Positions 1 to 12,501 of a stretch of 64,000 bases of DNA are shown here, in pieces (position 1 is the first letter of the stretch; every line of letters starts with the position of its first letter). This stretch comes from Siderastrea radians. Its lineage: Eukaryota; Cnidaria; Anthozoa; Scleractinia; Rhizangiidae. Where the stretch lies: contig OZ024894.1 of NCBI GenBank assembly GCA_964017195.1, positions 3,552,847 through 3,616,846 of the forward strand, given 5' to 3'. Both the position numbers and the translations under genes were made by a program. The notes beneath the pieces were generated by a model, which had not been told where the DNA came from, searched no databases, and was given only the letters and a program-made list of their open reading frames with translations.

Positions 1-708
1 TGAATTTTTGCATGTGACCTTCCCTTCATTCATAGAACATTGCCCAGATAATTTTTCCACTGATTTTCGCTTCGTTTTCGAGAAAAACGAGGCCAAAAAG
101 TCAAGTCGGTGTACTGCCGCCCGCTCTCAGATGTGGATGTCGAAACATTGGGTATTTTAAGGGGCGAACGATGAGAAGAACGAAGGGACAACAATCTGGT
201 CGCAAATTACCGGTTAATTTTAGCGGTGTTGTATTTAAATATTCACGTCACCTTCTCGTGTATTTGTGTCATCCACCAACTGAGCTTACGCGCGAATGTG
301 GTAATTTTGTAAGACGCACTGCATGCTACGCTTCGTGTTGCAGAATTCGCGACACTTCTAAAGTTTTTCGGTGGATTCTGAACAGCAGTTTGTTCTTCAA
401 ACAAGTGTAAAAACAATAATAAATGAACAAAAGAAGAGAATTCATTAAAAAGAGAAAATAAAAAGTGGCTCAAGACAGATTCGAACCAGCAACTATCAGG
501 AGTGTATAGCCGCCGCATTAACTGACTGAGCTAGCTCAACATGTTTCGGACCTCAAGAAGATTTTTAGTTTATATAGTTAAAATACCCTGCATACCCTGC
601 TTCCTGTTGAGGAAGTCGTCCACCTACTCGAAAACCAAGCGAAAATCGGTGAAAGAATTATCTGGGCAATGTTCTATGAATGAAGGGAAGGTCACGTGCT
701 AAAATTCA
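1..708. mobile_element. Long-TIR foldback/MITE-like element, left end at or beyond window edge
   Basis: The first roughly 80 bases return as a reverse complement at about 625-708. Both arms read TGAATTTT, then GTGACCTTCCCTTCATTCAT, then a shared run ending near TTTTCGAG, with only a few mismatches. The element therefore has terminal inverted repeats of about 80 bp around roughly 540 bp of unique DNA. There is no transposase-like open frame, so it is non-autonomous. The interior carries a tRNA-like segment on the minus strand. The left end may extend outside the window, so the target duplication cannot be judged. Confidence 0.8.
465..540 (-). repeat. tRNA-like sequence (tRNA pseudogene or SINE head)
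   Basis: Read on the minus strand this 76-base stretch has an A-box-like segment (TAGCTCAGTCAGTTAAT) near its start and a perfect B-box core (GGTTCGAATC) about 50 bases later, the spacing of an internal polymerase III promoter. The acceptor, D and T stems pair poorly, so it is not a functional tRNA gene by eye. It sits inside the inverted-repeat element, so the element either captured it or took a SINE insertion. Confidence 0.55.
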
Positions 709-2451
709 GGCAGTTTTGAGCAAAATGAAAAAGCGGCCTAAAATTCGACATAAGACGGTTATGCTCTCAGCCCCTCAATTATTCATAAAGACAAGAAAAA
801 TTTAAAAACTGGGCTTTGCTTTTGCAAATTTAGCCTCAAAAGTGAGGCAATTATTTGGGGGAGGGCCTGGGTGGGGGTGATAATTGAGAAATGGCTACTA
901 AGTGAGGAAAATATGGTATATCAAATAGCATCATCAAAGCAAGCAATACATCAAACAAAGTTAGCCAAAGAGAAAGAGAGGTTTTGTGATCCTGTTTGGG
1001 GTTTGAAAATAGAACCACATATACACTGCACATACTGTATACCATCAAAACAATGACTTATTGGGGAAAATTTAATTGTGTGTAATCACATACAGTTTGC
1101 TGCCAAAGACCTTCAGGACAAACCGGTATGTATGTATGTATGTATGTATGTACTAGGTAAATTTATATGAGGGCTTAGTACACTGAATAATTACAAGCTG
1201 GATAGAAATAATCAAATAACTACTGCAAAAGGAAGTTAAAGTGTAGATGGTACTCTCAATCACCTGTGGCAGAACTACAGGTTTGTTTACCTTGCTGGGT
1301 AGCTGGACAGTTCTGCAAAAAGGGAAAGAAAAACATTGCAAGATGTCGATAAAATCATCTTAGTTAAAGGCACAAGAAACTATTAATAGTATTAGGGGAA
1401 AATAAATTGTTGCAAAATATGCACCAAAAATGCTTTCTTGTCATTTAAGAAATTTTGAAAAGAAAGAGAAAAAGGATACCACAGGAGGCTACAAAAACAG
1501 AAGGTCAACACTCACTAGTGGCCAAGGCTAAGACTGACAAAGTAATCTCAAAATTTTAAACATTTGCTTAAAAATTTCTAATGGTGTGGTTTTACTGTTA
1601 CTTTACAAAAGAACACTGACCTGAAACAAGTTTTGGCCAATTGATTTTTTAACCATTACGAATTTTGCAAGAAATTACAAAATAGAAACACTTTTATAAA
1701 TTATAAATGTTATTCAGAAAATATGTATGGTAGTGTCAAATTATAAAGCAAGCAAAAGACTTTGCATGGTTGTGACGCTTTCATTTACGATGTATAGAGT
1801 CTGAAAGGTTTAAACTTATCCTCCACAATAAGAACAAAATAATCAGTAAGACAGAAGGCCAAAAGAAATTTAAATTATTGATTAATAGTTCCCCTCCCCC
1901 TAAGATGAAAATTATCTGCTGAAACAAACTGAATGTGACACACTACAACTGAAGGGATGGCAATACATCCCTAAATTTGACAAATCATGAATTCAACAAG
2001 CTTTGTTTGAAGTGTACTTACTCTAAACCACATCTTCAATATCAAAAGGACATAAAAAGTTTGAAGCAATGACACTCATGCACTTAAAACTACAACTCCA
2101 CTAACACGAAACATCATGATATTACAAAACATGTTTACTTCTACAAAACATACAGAAATCATTACTGATAAAGCCATGAATTAAAGGAATAAGGTTGCAA
2201 TCTGTAACCAGCAATCATCATTATAGCTATTGGTCATTGTGTTTAATGTCAATGTTACTAGCATGTTTTGTTCAGCTTTCAGCCAGCCACATGTATTTGT
2301 TGTCATGTATGAATCAGTGAAATTATGATTAAAACACCAAGGAAAATAGGTTTCAGTCTGTAGAATTCATAAACTAGCAAGTTATTCTGATGAAAAGTTC
2401 AGCTTACAATTGAGGTTTCTAAACCTCAATGTCATGGATGGATGGTTTTAC
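709..2451. other. Intronic or intergenic DNA with no firm gene
   Basis: No coding segment can be supported here except a candidate 22-base mini-exon on the minus strand at 1291-1312. It has a good pyrimidine-rich acceptor (TTCTTTCCCTTTTTGCAG) and a GTAAAC donor. It could belong to the B-box gene to the right, whose B-box exon ends at 2452 with a donor site and therefore needs further exons in this direction or beyond the window. A TATG microsatellite lies at about 1127-1152. Confidence 0.35.
1127..1152. repeat. (TATG)n microsatellite
   Basis: About six uninterrupted copies of the tetranucleotide TATG/GTAT. Confidence 0.9.
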
Positions 2452-5400
2452 CTTTTCGTGGACTGAGACTTTGCAGTTTTCACAGTAAAGTGCCTCACAT
2501 GTGGCACAACAAACAACTGGTTCCTTAGACTCACAAACAGTACACACTGCCTCTTTCATGATTAACTTCACTTGCCAAACCATCAAACAAAGCCATTTTG
2601 ACTTCAAAGTCCACTTACGACAACATTTTTACTCCTTTAAGTGGCTAAAAAAACACTTCCTCTTAATCAATGAGGGGGTTAATATTAGCATATATTTGCA
2701 TTTTCACTTCAAAGTCACTTTTATTTTAAATGCAGATTTGGATGGGGCAGTGATAAATTATTCACGCTACCTGCTAAGAGCACTAAATAGGGGTCCATGT
2801 GTTAGCAAAAATAATGAAGCTGAAAACCTCTACATTCTTGTCATAAGAAAAACATTTGTAGATAAAAGATTTTGCTTCTGAAACTACCTATGCAACCAAA
2901 GAGGAGATTAATTATTTTTCAAACAAAACCTATTGTGTTTTTCTAAGGATTATTCAAATGAGTTTCACAAATTAGAATTCATGAATTCAAAATGCATTGT
3001 TTTCAAAATAACAAGTTTTTCACACTTAAGTGAGACAGTGATACACATAACAAGGCATTTTCTATAACACATTCAAAGCATTTGCTTAGGTGATGAATTG
3101 AGCAAAAGGAAAATGATTGTTTGAACACAAAGAAGTAACCTGTCATGAAGAATGATCTGTCTGTTTTTTGAAGCCAGTTCAGGAAGGAAACAATTTAATG
3201 GCCCACGGGGAACACAGCAGCATATATTTCTAACTTTAGAAAATGCAACCTGCCAAGCACAAGACAGCCTCGTGGGTTAAGGTAATTACACTTAAACAAA
3301 AAAAAATTCTGCATCCTTCACGTTTGGCCTGCTTTTAAACTACAACAGAAACTTGAACTCACTAACATGCAAATTATATTGTTGATGAATTTACAACATA
3401 TTTTACTTAAAAGATTGACTTTTGACATATTTGCTATTGGATAACTAAATATTTCATACAGAAATGTTTTCAAGGCAATTTTGGATCAGAATGGGTCTAC
3501 AAATAACAAGGCAATAAATTAATAATGCTGCTTATAAGTCTAAAACCATGATCTGTTTTAAGCCATTTGTGTGCAAAAACCAATGAATTCAAAACTTACA
3601 ACAACCCTTACCAAAAAAAAATGTGTTGACATTTCAAAAGCCAAGCAATGTTTTTTTTTTACGATGAATGGATAAATAACTTCACATTGCATGATACTGT
3701 TTTCATGATAAAGGAAAACTGGAGCAGTTGTCCCAGCCAACAATTAGTCTATCATCTACAGTAAAAATCTTTCACTCACATGCCATAGTTCATATAATAT
3801 GATATTTCACATATTTCACATATTTCACTTCCAATTTGGTTCTAACTTTGGAGCTGCTGGATAAATTTTATTTTCATTTTTTTTATTTTCATTCAGATGA
3901 AAGCCATCAAGTGCTAGCTAGCTCTCTAAAGTGAGTTGCCAATCTCATCTCGTTTCTCCTGAGACGCAAGTCTCATCTCTCAATATGAGAGTAGCCTGTG
4001 TAAAGCTGCCCGCTCTCCTCAACAAAAACTCGGATTTTTTCTTGAGGAGAGCGGGCGGCTGTACACAGGCAATAATACTATGAGAGTTGCGCCTCTGGAT
4101 AGGAAACTTGCGTCTCGCTATCGTCACTGAAGCGACAATTTTGGAACATAATACAAACAAATTTTCTCAAAGAAACCGATTAATTTCTTGTGACACCTGC
4201 CAGTAAAATCAACGGGAAAATTAGTGACACCGATATCTTTTTTTATTTCAAACTTTGTCAGTGTTGTTGTCCACAAAATGCTGGATCAACACCTAGCTAA
4301 CAGGGAAAAGCCTGTGGTTAATTAGAAAACAACATGCACTGCAGTTCTTTTCTCAAAATATGACATATATGATTGAGCTGCCAACCTTCCATCTAAAGAT
4401 CCGAAATCCGGGGAATTTTTCTAAGCTGATCGATATTCCAAATTAAAGTATATATCCTGGAGATTTGCTGTCTCCTGTGGGAGACTGGGAGCTCCAATCT
4501 GTATCCAGGAGACTAATGGATAATCTGGAAGAGTTGGCAGGCAAGCTTTACAACTGCAACACACTCCTTTACATACCTACAAGTATGTTAACTCCTAGGA
4601 TTTAGTTAATCATGAACAGATTGAGCAATTGAATGCCTATAATCAAACATGTGTTTCTTATGTAAGCATTATGTTTCAAAGTAGCCCTTTAGTCATTTCC
4701 CAGGGAGACCACTTGAAATACCTGATTGTTTAATATTCCTTTTTTTTTGCCTTCAATTGTCATTACACTTGTCATAACCATTTCAAAATGCAACATTTAG
4801 AGCAACTACAAATCCACTGGCGATACACACTAAATATGACTGGAGTGTAGTCTCACATCTCTCATTTGTACCTGTCATATTAATTTTTCAGAATATGCCT
4901 ACTATCATTGTCTCGGTTCATACCACAATCTCAATTCTACAGCAAATTATATTTTCTTGGACGACCTCCCTCCTGAAACCCACATTTACCGTATTTACTC
5001 GATTAAACGCTGTGGTGTTTATTAAATTTTTAGCGTTTCTGATGCGGTGTTTATTCAAGGGCGACATTTATTTCAAAATCATATTTCTTATATCACTGAC
5101 AACAATTACAGTAAATCATTTGTAGATATTATGTAAAACAGAATCATGCTTGAAGTTCTAATGTCCAACTTTTGCTCAATCATAGCTGTCTGGCTTGTGA
5201 TTTTTGTGCAACATTCAGCTCTAGATCAATTACCAACTCATACCGTACTTGTTATTTTTTTCTAATAATCCTCGAATAAATGCCGCATTCTTCTGATTGG
5301 GTGTGGTGTTTATTCGAGGGTGGCATCTATTGGTAATTTTGCTTCCATCTGCGGCATTTAATCAAGTAAATACAGTATACATGACAGGCACTTTCCTCTT

Positions 5401-8400
5401 GCGATTGAGATAGTGAGTCTACTGTACATACTGACAAACCAATTGCTACCTTGGTAGTTGATGCTGTGGTTGTTGTGGAATGTTTGCTTCTTGCTGCAGG
5501 TTTCGGTGGGTTTGATCGATGTGAAATTGGAGCTCGACCAGAGGATTTGCTCCCAGAGACCTCACTTGTTGTAGATTTTGATGGTGTTGCAGATTTCTGT
5601 CAAATATAAAGTGCACAATCATGTAATTTACATCGGTACAAGATACAAGGCACATGATCATGAAGCAGTACAAACTGTGTCCACTTTTTTCAACTACTTG
5701 GAGAATCCATTACATTCATGAATTCATCCACAATCATTTTCTGGATTTTATGCTCACCCATCAATCGATCTATTTATGAAATTATGGGCGCGTTCTTTTG
5801 GGACTATTCCGGAATAGGAATACTTGCAATATATGGTATTTATGTTCTTTTGGGAGCAACTCCATTCTCGGAATGAACGGAATATCATTTCGTTCATTCT
5901 GCTCCCCAAAGCAGAATGAACACAATGAAAGGAATGTGGTTAACTCAGAATAGCCAGAATATGCATTCTTTTGGGAAATTTTGGCAGGAAATATACGCGG
6001 CTGCCCACGCATGTACAGACACAGTAGTTCTCAGGTCACCTCTGCCATGGGTATTCCATTTTCAGAAGGAGCGTTCTTTTCAAAATTGAAATTCTGTGTA
6101 TTCTGTTATTCCTAAACCGGCAAATGTGCAGCGTTTTTTGCCCAATTTTTTCCATGGAGTTTTTGGTCGAGCTCGATGTTACCTCGACTGTTTGTGTTGC
6201 GTTGTGTTGTGTTGCGTTTTGATGTTTGCTTCGTATTGCGTTGTGTTGTGTTGTGATGTTGTGATCTGTCTCTTACTTGTTACTCTACTTACTCTAGTTT
6301 GTTGGCCTAAACTTTCTCAGTTTTCCTGTTCCTCCTTGTACGACTCGACGCAACAACTAGACGGACATACAATGGTTCTACGAGCTCGACCAACTCGGCG
6401 ACTTAATAAGCAAAACTTCCACTGTGTATTCTCCACAGGCAAACACTGTTTTCTCCATGGAGGTTTCGTAATCACGACTACTTTTTATGTGCCTTCAGTT
6501 GTCCTGGTTAAGTTAGCCAAAATTTCATCTCTTTCACTAACGAGCGCATTTTGGTGACCATTTCATGTGCTAAAAAGAATCGCTAACCTTAAGGGGCACT
6601 GTCACCAATTTTTAGGATTGCTACAAAAAGCGAAAAGAGATATTGCAACCAGAGGAAACCCAAAATACTGGTTCAGTGTAGTTCAAAATTACTCTAACAG
6701 TTCTCTGAAACTTCAATGAAACTGTAACTGCGTCTGTTTGGCAGCAGATCGCTGGGATGAAAACAGATTGCTACTTGAAAGCATTACATTGTAGGCTAAA
6801 GTTTCTGGCAAAATCGCCAGAAACTGACTATGGTTCTTCCTTTGAGAAAATCATTTGATTCCTTTCTGATAATGTTCTAGGAGCATTTTGTGTACAAGAA
6901 AAGGTATATAGAACATTCTTCTACGGAAAACCGGACTTGGAAATCACCGTGACAGAGCCCCTCTAAATATGGTGCAAGTTTTAACAAGGCACCCCTTTAC
7001 CCGTAAAATTAACAAATACTGTATAATTCAATTGCAAAAAATTGGTCTAACTTTTGAATAAAGCCAAAGGAGTTTACAGGGATGAAAGTTTAATCTTTCA
7101 GAAGAGTATACTGATGAGTTGGCTCATAGATGAATATAAAATGGTGAAAGAGTTAAGATCGTCTAAAACAATTGCTAGTAGAGTTGGTGGAGTTTGTTGA
7201 GTTGGTCATTTGCCGAGTTGGTCATTTGCCAAGTTTACAGTGTGCGGTGAAGTCCGTTGGTCGAGTTTGTCTGGTTGGTTTGCGTGGTGGGGCTCGTACT
7301 GTCTTACAGTATGTAAGGATTGTTGATCGATTTTTTAGTAAGACTTGTTGTGTTTGTCGAGTTGTGTCGAGGTCTGGAACATTTCCTCTGCCAGTGAGTG
7401 AAGTTCATTGAGTTTATCTAGTTGGTAAGTATGTCGAGTTGTGTGGTTCTTACTGTCTTAGAGAAAGTGAGCATTACTGAGTTTGAGGCGTTGCGTCGAG
7501 TTGCGTCGAGGTGTGAAGTTTTGGTCTGCCTCAGCACATGACAGTTAGTCGACTTTGTCGAGTTGGTAGCGTTGTGGGTTCGTAATGTCTTAAAATGAGT
7601 GAGGATTGTTAAGTTTGTCTGTTTGGCAAGGGTTGTGGAGTTTGTCGAGTTGGTCACGTGGTGGGGTTCGTACTGTCTTAAAGTAAGTGAAAGATGTTGA
7701 GTTTATCTATTTGGTAAGGGTGGTTGGGTTTGTCTAGTTCTCTGGTGTAGAGATTGCCTGCCAGTGAGTGAGGTTGGTTGAGTTTGTCTACTAATGTACA
7801 ACTTTAACATAGACGGAATACTACTGGAAGTGCTGAACTTGTCACCAACGCAACACAGCACAAGGCAACACAACAAAATGCCATGCAACACAACAGATAC
7901 AACACAACAGCGACACAATGGTTTGCAACACAACGCAATGCAACAGAACAGACAGAACACTACGGATCACAACGCAACGCAACATAATGGATAACAACAC
8001 AACGCAACGCAACACAACGGACCACAACACAACTCACCTCAACACAGCAAAACAGGAAATAAAAACCGCGCACATATGCTAAACAAACCAGCCGAGGTAA
8101 CGTCGAGCTCGACCAAAAACTACACAGAAAAAAAACGGTCAAAAAACGCTGCAGGTATATAAACCAGAATAACAATAGCCAGAAGAGTCCCAAAAGAACG
8201 CACCCTACAAGTTTGTAATAGGTTCTTTCATAAATATTATTCAATGAAACCACTGACATAAACTCAAAGAAAGCAGACGGAATTCTGTTGAAATTATGGC
8301 ATACATCAGGAAACAATCAGAAATACTTGCTAAAAGCATAGACGTCAGGGCATTTTAAAAGGGTACTCACCAAACCTGTCAAAGTCTTAAATAACAATGT

Positions 8401-10646
8401 TGATTGTTTTCCTCATAATTCATATAAATCTTTGACTTCTAAGTTCAGCTACTTGTCTTTCCCAAAGAAACAAGGATGTCTTTGAATTAAAGCTAAAAAG
8501 CCACAATAAATCAGTACTACCACTTCTGAGCTGCTCAAAGACGAGCTCACATGTATACCCAGGTCACCTTTGCAAATGTGTGATTGTAGAAAATACCCAT
8601 AACTCTCCCACAGATAGTTTTCTTGTTTGACACACCCCACCACTTAGGGAAATTCCAGTTAAGCTTCATACTTTCCTTTAAAAATTTTAGCTTTTGAAAT
8701 CCCCCTCCCCACCCCCCTCAGAATTTCCAATGACCATCCATGGGGTGGGGGTGGATGTTTTCTGGAACTGCACAAGATTCAATACTTACTGGTTATTGCC
8801 AATGGGTTCTAAGGTAATGAGAGCTGGTTATCATACATTATCATAATTCATGAATAAGATTTGGTACATGAACAGTTTAACATCTTAAATGGTGTGAAAG
8901 TTTTGCAGTTTTATTTGACGGGCCCTACTGAATAGAGTAGCGCGGATGACCCAAATACAAATTATGTGTCAAACTTCATTGTTTAATTAGGATAAATCTT
9001 TATGTACCAATTTACTGACATAAGGTTTGGCACAAGAAAACTTCCACCTTAAAGCTTCTACGAATGTTTCTAGATCTATTTATTCAACTGAAAGAGATAA
9101 AATGTTTTTTCCCCTGTAGGATTAATGGGTCTTAGCCAATCACTTCTCTTGGCTTTGATTAAAAAAAATAAAGGAGACACAACACCTGAAAGAATCTGAT
9201 CATTTCAGGAAAAGACTTTTTTATGAGGTCAAAAATGCAAAAATTGTGAGAACCAGAAAGGACAAATTGTTTTTACCACAAAATTACTATTTGTCATAAT
9301 AAGGTACCAATGCAAGCTATCTGACAGTAAAAAAAAATTGGCATACTAATGTACAGATGGGAATTAACAGAATTTGTTGATTATTTAAAAGAAGACATCA
9401 GTTGTCAAGGCCTAGGCATTTGACACTTATATTGCTCACTGTTCACAAAGTGGTTATTTACATTTACAGGCCAATATGGCAAAATAATTGTACATGAATT
9501 TCTCCAATACAGCAGAGACATCTTGACAACCACTCTTACGAAATTAGATTTCAATTTGCATTTCACCAAAACATTGGTCATATTTTTTGTTTGATCATTC
9601 TGAAATCACACTTGACAGTAACCGCTATTAAACTGAAGAAGAATATTATTTTACGATCGAATCCAGGTGTATTTTTATGCAGAGGTCAAAATAAAGAAAT
9701 CTGACATAATTACGTTTTTAAAAGGTTTGCCACTCACAGTTTGAAAGAAACAAATTTTCCTCAAAATGGGATCTATTGACACTGCCACAATGTCAACACT
9801 AGTGAAATTGGAAAATCAAACAATTCAAAAGTGAAGTTCGTTTTCATTGACATAAGAATGTTCTAAGAAAAACACTTTTTAATTACAGTGTACCAATGCT
9901 GGCTTCAGGTCTAGAAGCGATATTTAGAAATTCTAGAAAAAGGTTTGAATGAGTAAACTTTTGTACAAGTCAGTTCTAGTACGAAGGTAAAACTGTTGTT
10001 TGTTCAAGCAATATTCTCACAGAAGGGTGCAAAAGTTTCCTCCCACATAAAGCAGATTCTGCCATGTTTTATCTCTCAAATCGCTTGCAGCAAACCAGAA
10101 TTCCTATACAAATGCTAAAATATCTGTCATTAGATCGATCATCAGAGTAGTTCGAGCTACTTCTGGAGATGTCGGTTTCATAATGCGATGAACAGTGGAT
10201 TTTAAAAATCTGTTATCAGCAGAAATTGTGCTTGCTAAACGCATATCTCTGTAAGAGGTAAATTGAAATAACCAGTGGAAACTGACACACGGGTTTATAA
10301 CACAAAAATTATATTCAGAAATGATGTATATCGATCGAAGATTTCTTCCAAAATTCACAAACAAAGCCAGCTCAATTTGTGTCGACAAAAGAAGTCGGTC
10401 GAGTCTTTTACACACAAAACCAGGATTTCTAACTTTGGTGATTATAAATAAAACGTAAATAACGACTGTCAGTGATTTCCCGGTAGTTTTTTCCTACCTT
10501 TAGCGATGTTTGTTTCCCATTCGTTGTGCCAGCGTGTTCACTGCTAGCGGTAGCAGAAGGTCCTCGACTTCGCTTGTTGGTGTGTTCAGCTTTCTCGCCA
10601 ACTTTGGCTTTCTCCGACAAACCTGTCAGTGCTTTTACCTTAGTAA
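2452..10646 (-). CDS. Partial gene for a B-box zinc-finger protein with low-complexity N-terminal exons
   Basis: Three minus-strand exons join in one frame. Exon at 10498-10646 starts after a pyrimidine-rich CAG acceptor and ends AAG|GTAGGA; it encodes a Lys/Ser/Thr-rich tract. Exon at 5450-5596 (49 codons, flanked by CAG and GTAGCA) is Ser/Thr/Pro-rich. Exon at about 2452-2565 ends HEK|GTAAAA and encodes a Cys-rich module: CTVC, then VVCCATC, then YCENC, then KVSVH. The CxxC-CxxxC-CxxC-H spacing is that of a B-box zinc finger, a protein-interaction module. The acceptor of this last exon is the least certain boundary (chosen because TTA ATC ATG keeps frame). The start codon lies upstream of 10646 (an in-frame ATG at 10690-10692 is an alternative) and the 3' exons lie left of 2452 or outside the window. 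The family is not recognised; further exons may be missed. Confidence 0.5.
3985..4070. repeat. Near-perfect hairpin (inverted repeat)
   Basis: The arm GCTGCCCGCTCTCCTCAA returns as TTGAGGAGAGCGGGCGGCTG across a loop of about 20 bases, flanked by GCCTGTGT and ACACAGGC that also pair. The wider flanks (GAGAGTTGC/GCGCCTCT-type sequence) are also roughly inverted. It looks like a small non-autonomous element. Confidence 0.75.
4988..5377. mobile_element. MITE with about 25-bp terminal inverted repeats
   Basis: The left end reads CCGTATTTACTCGATTAAA and the right end, reverse-complemented, reads CTGTATTTACTTGATTAAA. Subterminal blocks GTGGTGTTTATT and TGTTTATTCGAGGGTGGCAT recur inside. There is no coding capacity. 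It lies just 5' of the 5450-5596 exon on the plus-strand axis and so in an intron of the B-box gene. Confidence 0.75.
6593..6961. mobile_element. Small MITE with GGGGCACTGTCAC-type ends
   Basis: The left end GGGGCACTGTCACC follows TTAA; the right end GGTGACAGAGCCCC is its imperfect inverted partner and is followed by TCTAA. The terminal motif resembles that of the TTAA-flanked element at 45664-46048, so the two may be related piggyBac-like non-autonomous elements. It is nested inside the 5786-8205 element. Confidence 0.6.
7160..7800. repeat. Degenerate tandem repeat rich in GTTTGTCGAGTTG
   Basis: The phrase GTGGGGTTCGTACTGTCTTA recurs with changes at about 7287, 7441, 7571 and 7661, each followed by a GTGAGG-like run and GTTGAGTTTGTC-type runs. 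Spacing is irregular (about 90-150 bases), as in an old minisatellite. No coding content. Confidence 0.7.
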
Positions 10647-11010
10647 CTGCGGAACAAAACGACCATAAGCAAAATGAGACGGGAAGTTTCATTTGAAATC
10701 AGCCACAACAAACCGTTCCTGTTGAGAACCGATTCAATCAATTCGATATGAGTGAAAAACAGCTCGCTCGCGCGACCATCTCACAAACCTTTTTCGACTC
10801 TGAACTGGGACATAATAAGTCAACAAAACAAAATATTCGGCTGCCCTTCAGATCGATCACAACACAAAAGATTTCACAAAACCGGTCGAAAAGGCTGTGT
10901 CTTGCATGTTTGATGAGAACGGAGAAAACAGTCCCCCACCAGGCGTATTTCCATACCGACTAGACGATTTGACTTGATTGCAGGAAATAAGAACCCCCTA
11001 CAACCTACGA

Positions 11011-11018
11011 TGACGTCA
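11011..11018. promoter_or_regulatory. CRE-like palindrome
   Basis: A perfect TGACGTCA (CREB/ATF consensus) lies about 370 bases upstream of the first recognised exon of the B-box gene. That position suits a promoter element, but an 8-mer alone is weak evidence. Confidence 0.3.
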
Positions 11019-12040
11019 TCACTGGCCTCGCTTTCATTGATAGCGAGGGAAAATCTATATTTTACAATTTTTGGCGATTTTATTTCTTTCTTTCACAATC
11101 AACTGAATGAAATTTCTTGCAAAACACATTTATTGACGTCAGACTTGTCACATTATTAAAAGTCGTATAATATTGGATTTTTCTCGGGTTTTATTCTATA
11201 GCTTCCCACAATCTTATCACTCATTTTTTTTTTTCAGAATACGACTTAGTCCTGGACTTAGTTTTCAATTTTCTCCACTAAGCAAGTTTGATCTGTTGAT
11301 ATCCAACTAGATTTAAAATTAATGTATCTAAAGTAAACAGAAAAATACTGACTCAAGATAAAAATAAATACGGGTAGCAAAAACGTGACTAAACTATCGT
11401 ACCGTGGGTCGATACATTGTGCTTACCGAAATTAAAATTCTTAAAAGCCTCAAAGAATATTATATAATGATATTCATAAAATTAAAAGCTTTTCTTTCGC
11501 TGGCTGAAATAAAAAATATCGTTAACAATAAGAAGCAAAGCACGTCCGACAGTGTGGCGGTCTTCTGCAAAATAAAAAATATCAAAGTACCAGTCATTAT
11601 GAGCCGATAGACTCTCAGCAACTGAATGCTAAGTCATTCGGTGAAAACTAACTTTGTATCGTGATTTACTACTATTTATATTCTGTAATTTTTTCACTCG
11701 TCATAAATAATTTCACCTGATATACACCTACGCGAATTTTTCACCAGACCTTGAGGCAAGAATTCAGAAATATATTCATTTTCCCGATGGCGATTGAACA
11801 AATCTGACAAATGCGGGTTTTTTCAAAGTCAAGTTCAATTGTTTCCTACATATTAAAACTTTACGCAGTCTCATGCACATTTACACTGTCTGTCTTAACA
11901 TGATATATCAGAGCGGCAGGTGAAAAGAGAGTAGGTTCACTTATAATATATCAGTTTCGAGGGATGAGAAGATGGGGGATCCGATTTGATCCGCTTGTAT
12001 GGACTCCTTATGGATAAATCTCACTAAACAAGTCTTTTCC
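11019..12040. other. No gene seen
   Basis: AT-rich sequence with many stops in all frames. No exon, RNA gene or clear repeat could be supported. Confidence 0.5.
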
Positions 12041-12256
12041 CACCGTCCCAACGCAAGTCATCGCAAGTCAACGCAAGCTGGCTTCGGTATTGTTTTCTTT
12101 AGCGCGGACGCGCGTGTAAGGCTGCACTGAAATGGCCTTTTTTGCTACTTGCGTTGAACTTTGACTTGCGAGTCCGTTTGGCCACCCACCGCAACTCAGT
12201 GTTCGTTAGTTCACATTTCATAACTTGCGATGACTTGCGTCTCCGTTTGGCTAGGG
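12041..12256. mobile_element. GCAAGT-rich MITE, left end degraded
   Basis: The left part has CAACGCAAGTCATCGCAAGTC and the right part returns CTTGCGATGACTTGCGTC followed by TCCGTTTGGCTAGGG. The terminal CCCTAGCCAAACGGAG seen at the right end and in the neighbouring copy is missing on the left, so this copy is truncated. Confidence 0.65.
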
Positions 12257-12258
12257 TA

Positions 12259-12501
12259 AAGCCCTAGTCAAATGGAGTGGCAAGTTATCGCAAGTTAAAA
12301 ACTTGGATAACTTGCGACTCCGTTTGCCTACGGTTTGAGTGGACTTGCGATGGCTTGTGCTGTCTTGCGTCCACTTTGATTGATTGCAAATTTGGACGCA
12401 AACGAACGCAAGTTATTTACCGTTTGACTACCCAACGCAAGTCGACGCAAGTTAACATTTTTAAAATTGCGTTGACTTGTGACTCCGTTTGGCTAGGGCT
12501 T
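12259..12501. mobile_element. GCAAGT-rich MITE, complete copy
   Basis: The ends are AAGCCCTAGTCAAATGGAG and, reverse-complemented, AAGCCCTAGCCAAACGGAG. The interior is packed with subterminal ACTTGCG/CGCAAGT motifs in both orientations, the pattern of transposase-binding repeats. It sits head to tail with the copy at 12041-12256. No coding capacity. Confidence 0.75.

Larger units (their letters stand above)
5786..8205. mobile_element. 2.4-kb foldback element with GGGxGCGTTCTTTTGGGACT ends and GTTGT-rich arms
   Basis: The outer ends match as inverted repeats: GGGCGCGTTCTTTTGGGACT at 5786 and the same with one change reversed at 8186-8205. A second left terminus begins near 6073, and it is this copy whose inward sequence matches the right arm: GCAGCGTTTTTTG, then TTTTTGGTCGAGCTCGA, then GTTACCTCG. 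Both arms then run into pentanucleotide arrays: GTTGTGTTGCGTTGTG at about 6195-6260 and its complement at about 7845-8035. No transposase is visible. The interior holds a smaller MITE (6593-6961) and degenerate tandem repeats (about 7160-7800). It interrupts an intron of the B-box gene. Confidence 0.75.

Noticed and set aside
6096..6557. 153-codon plus-strand open frame with Cys/Val-rich start
   Set aside because: The Cys/Val-rich part is just translation of GTTGT pentanucleotide repeats in a foldback element; no family motif.
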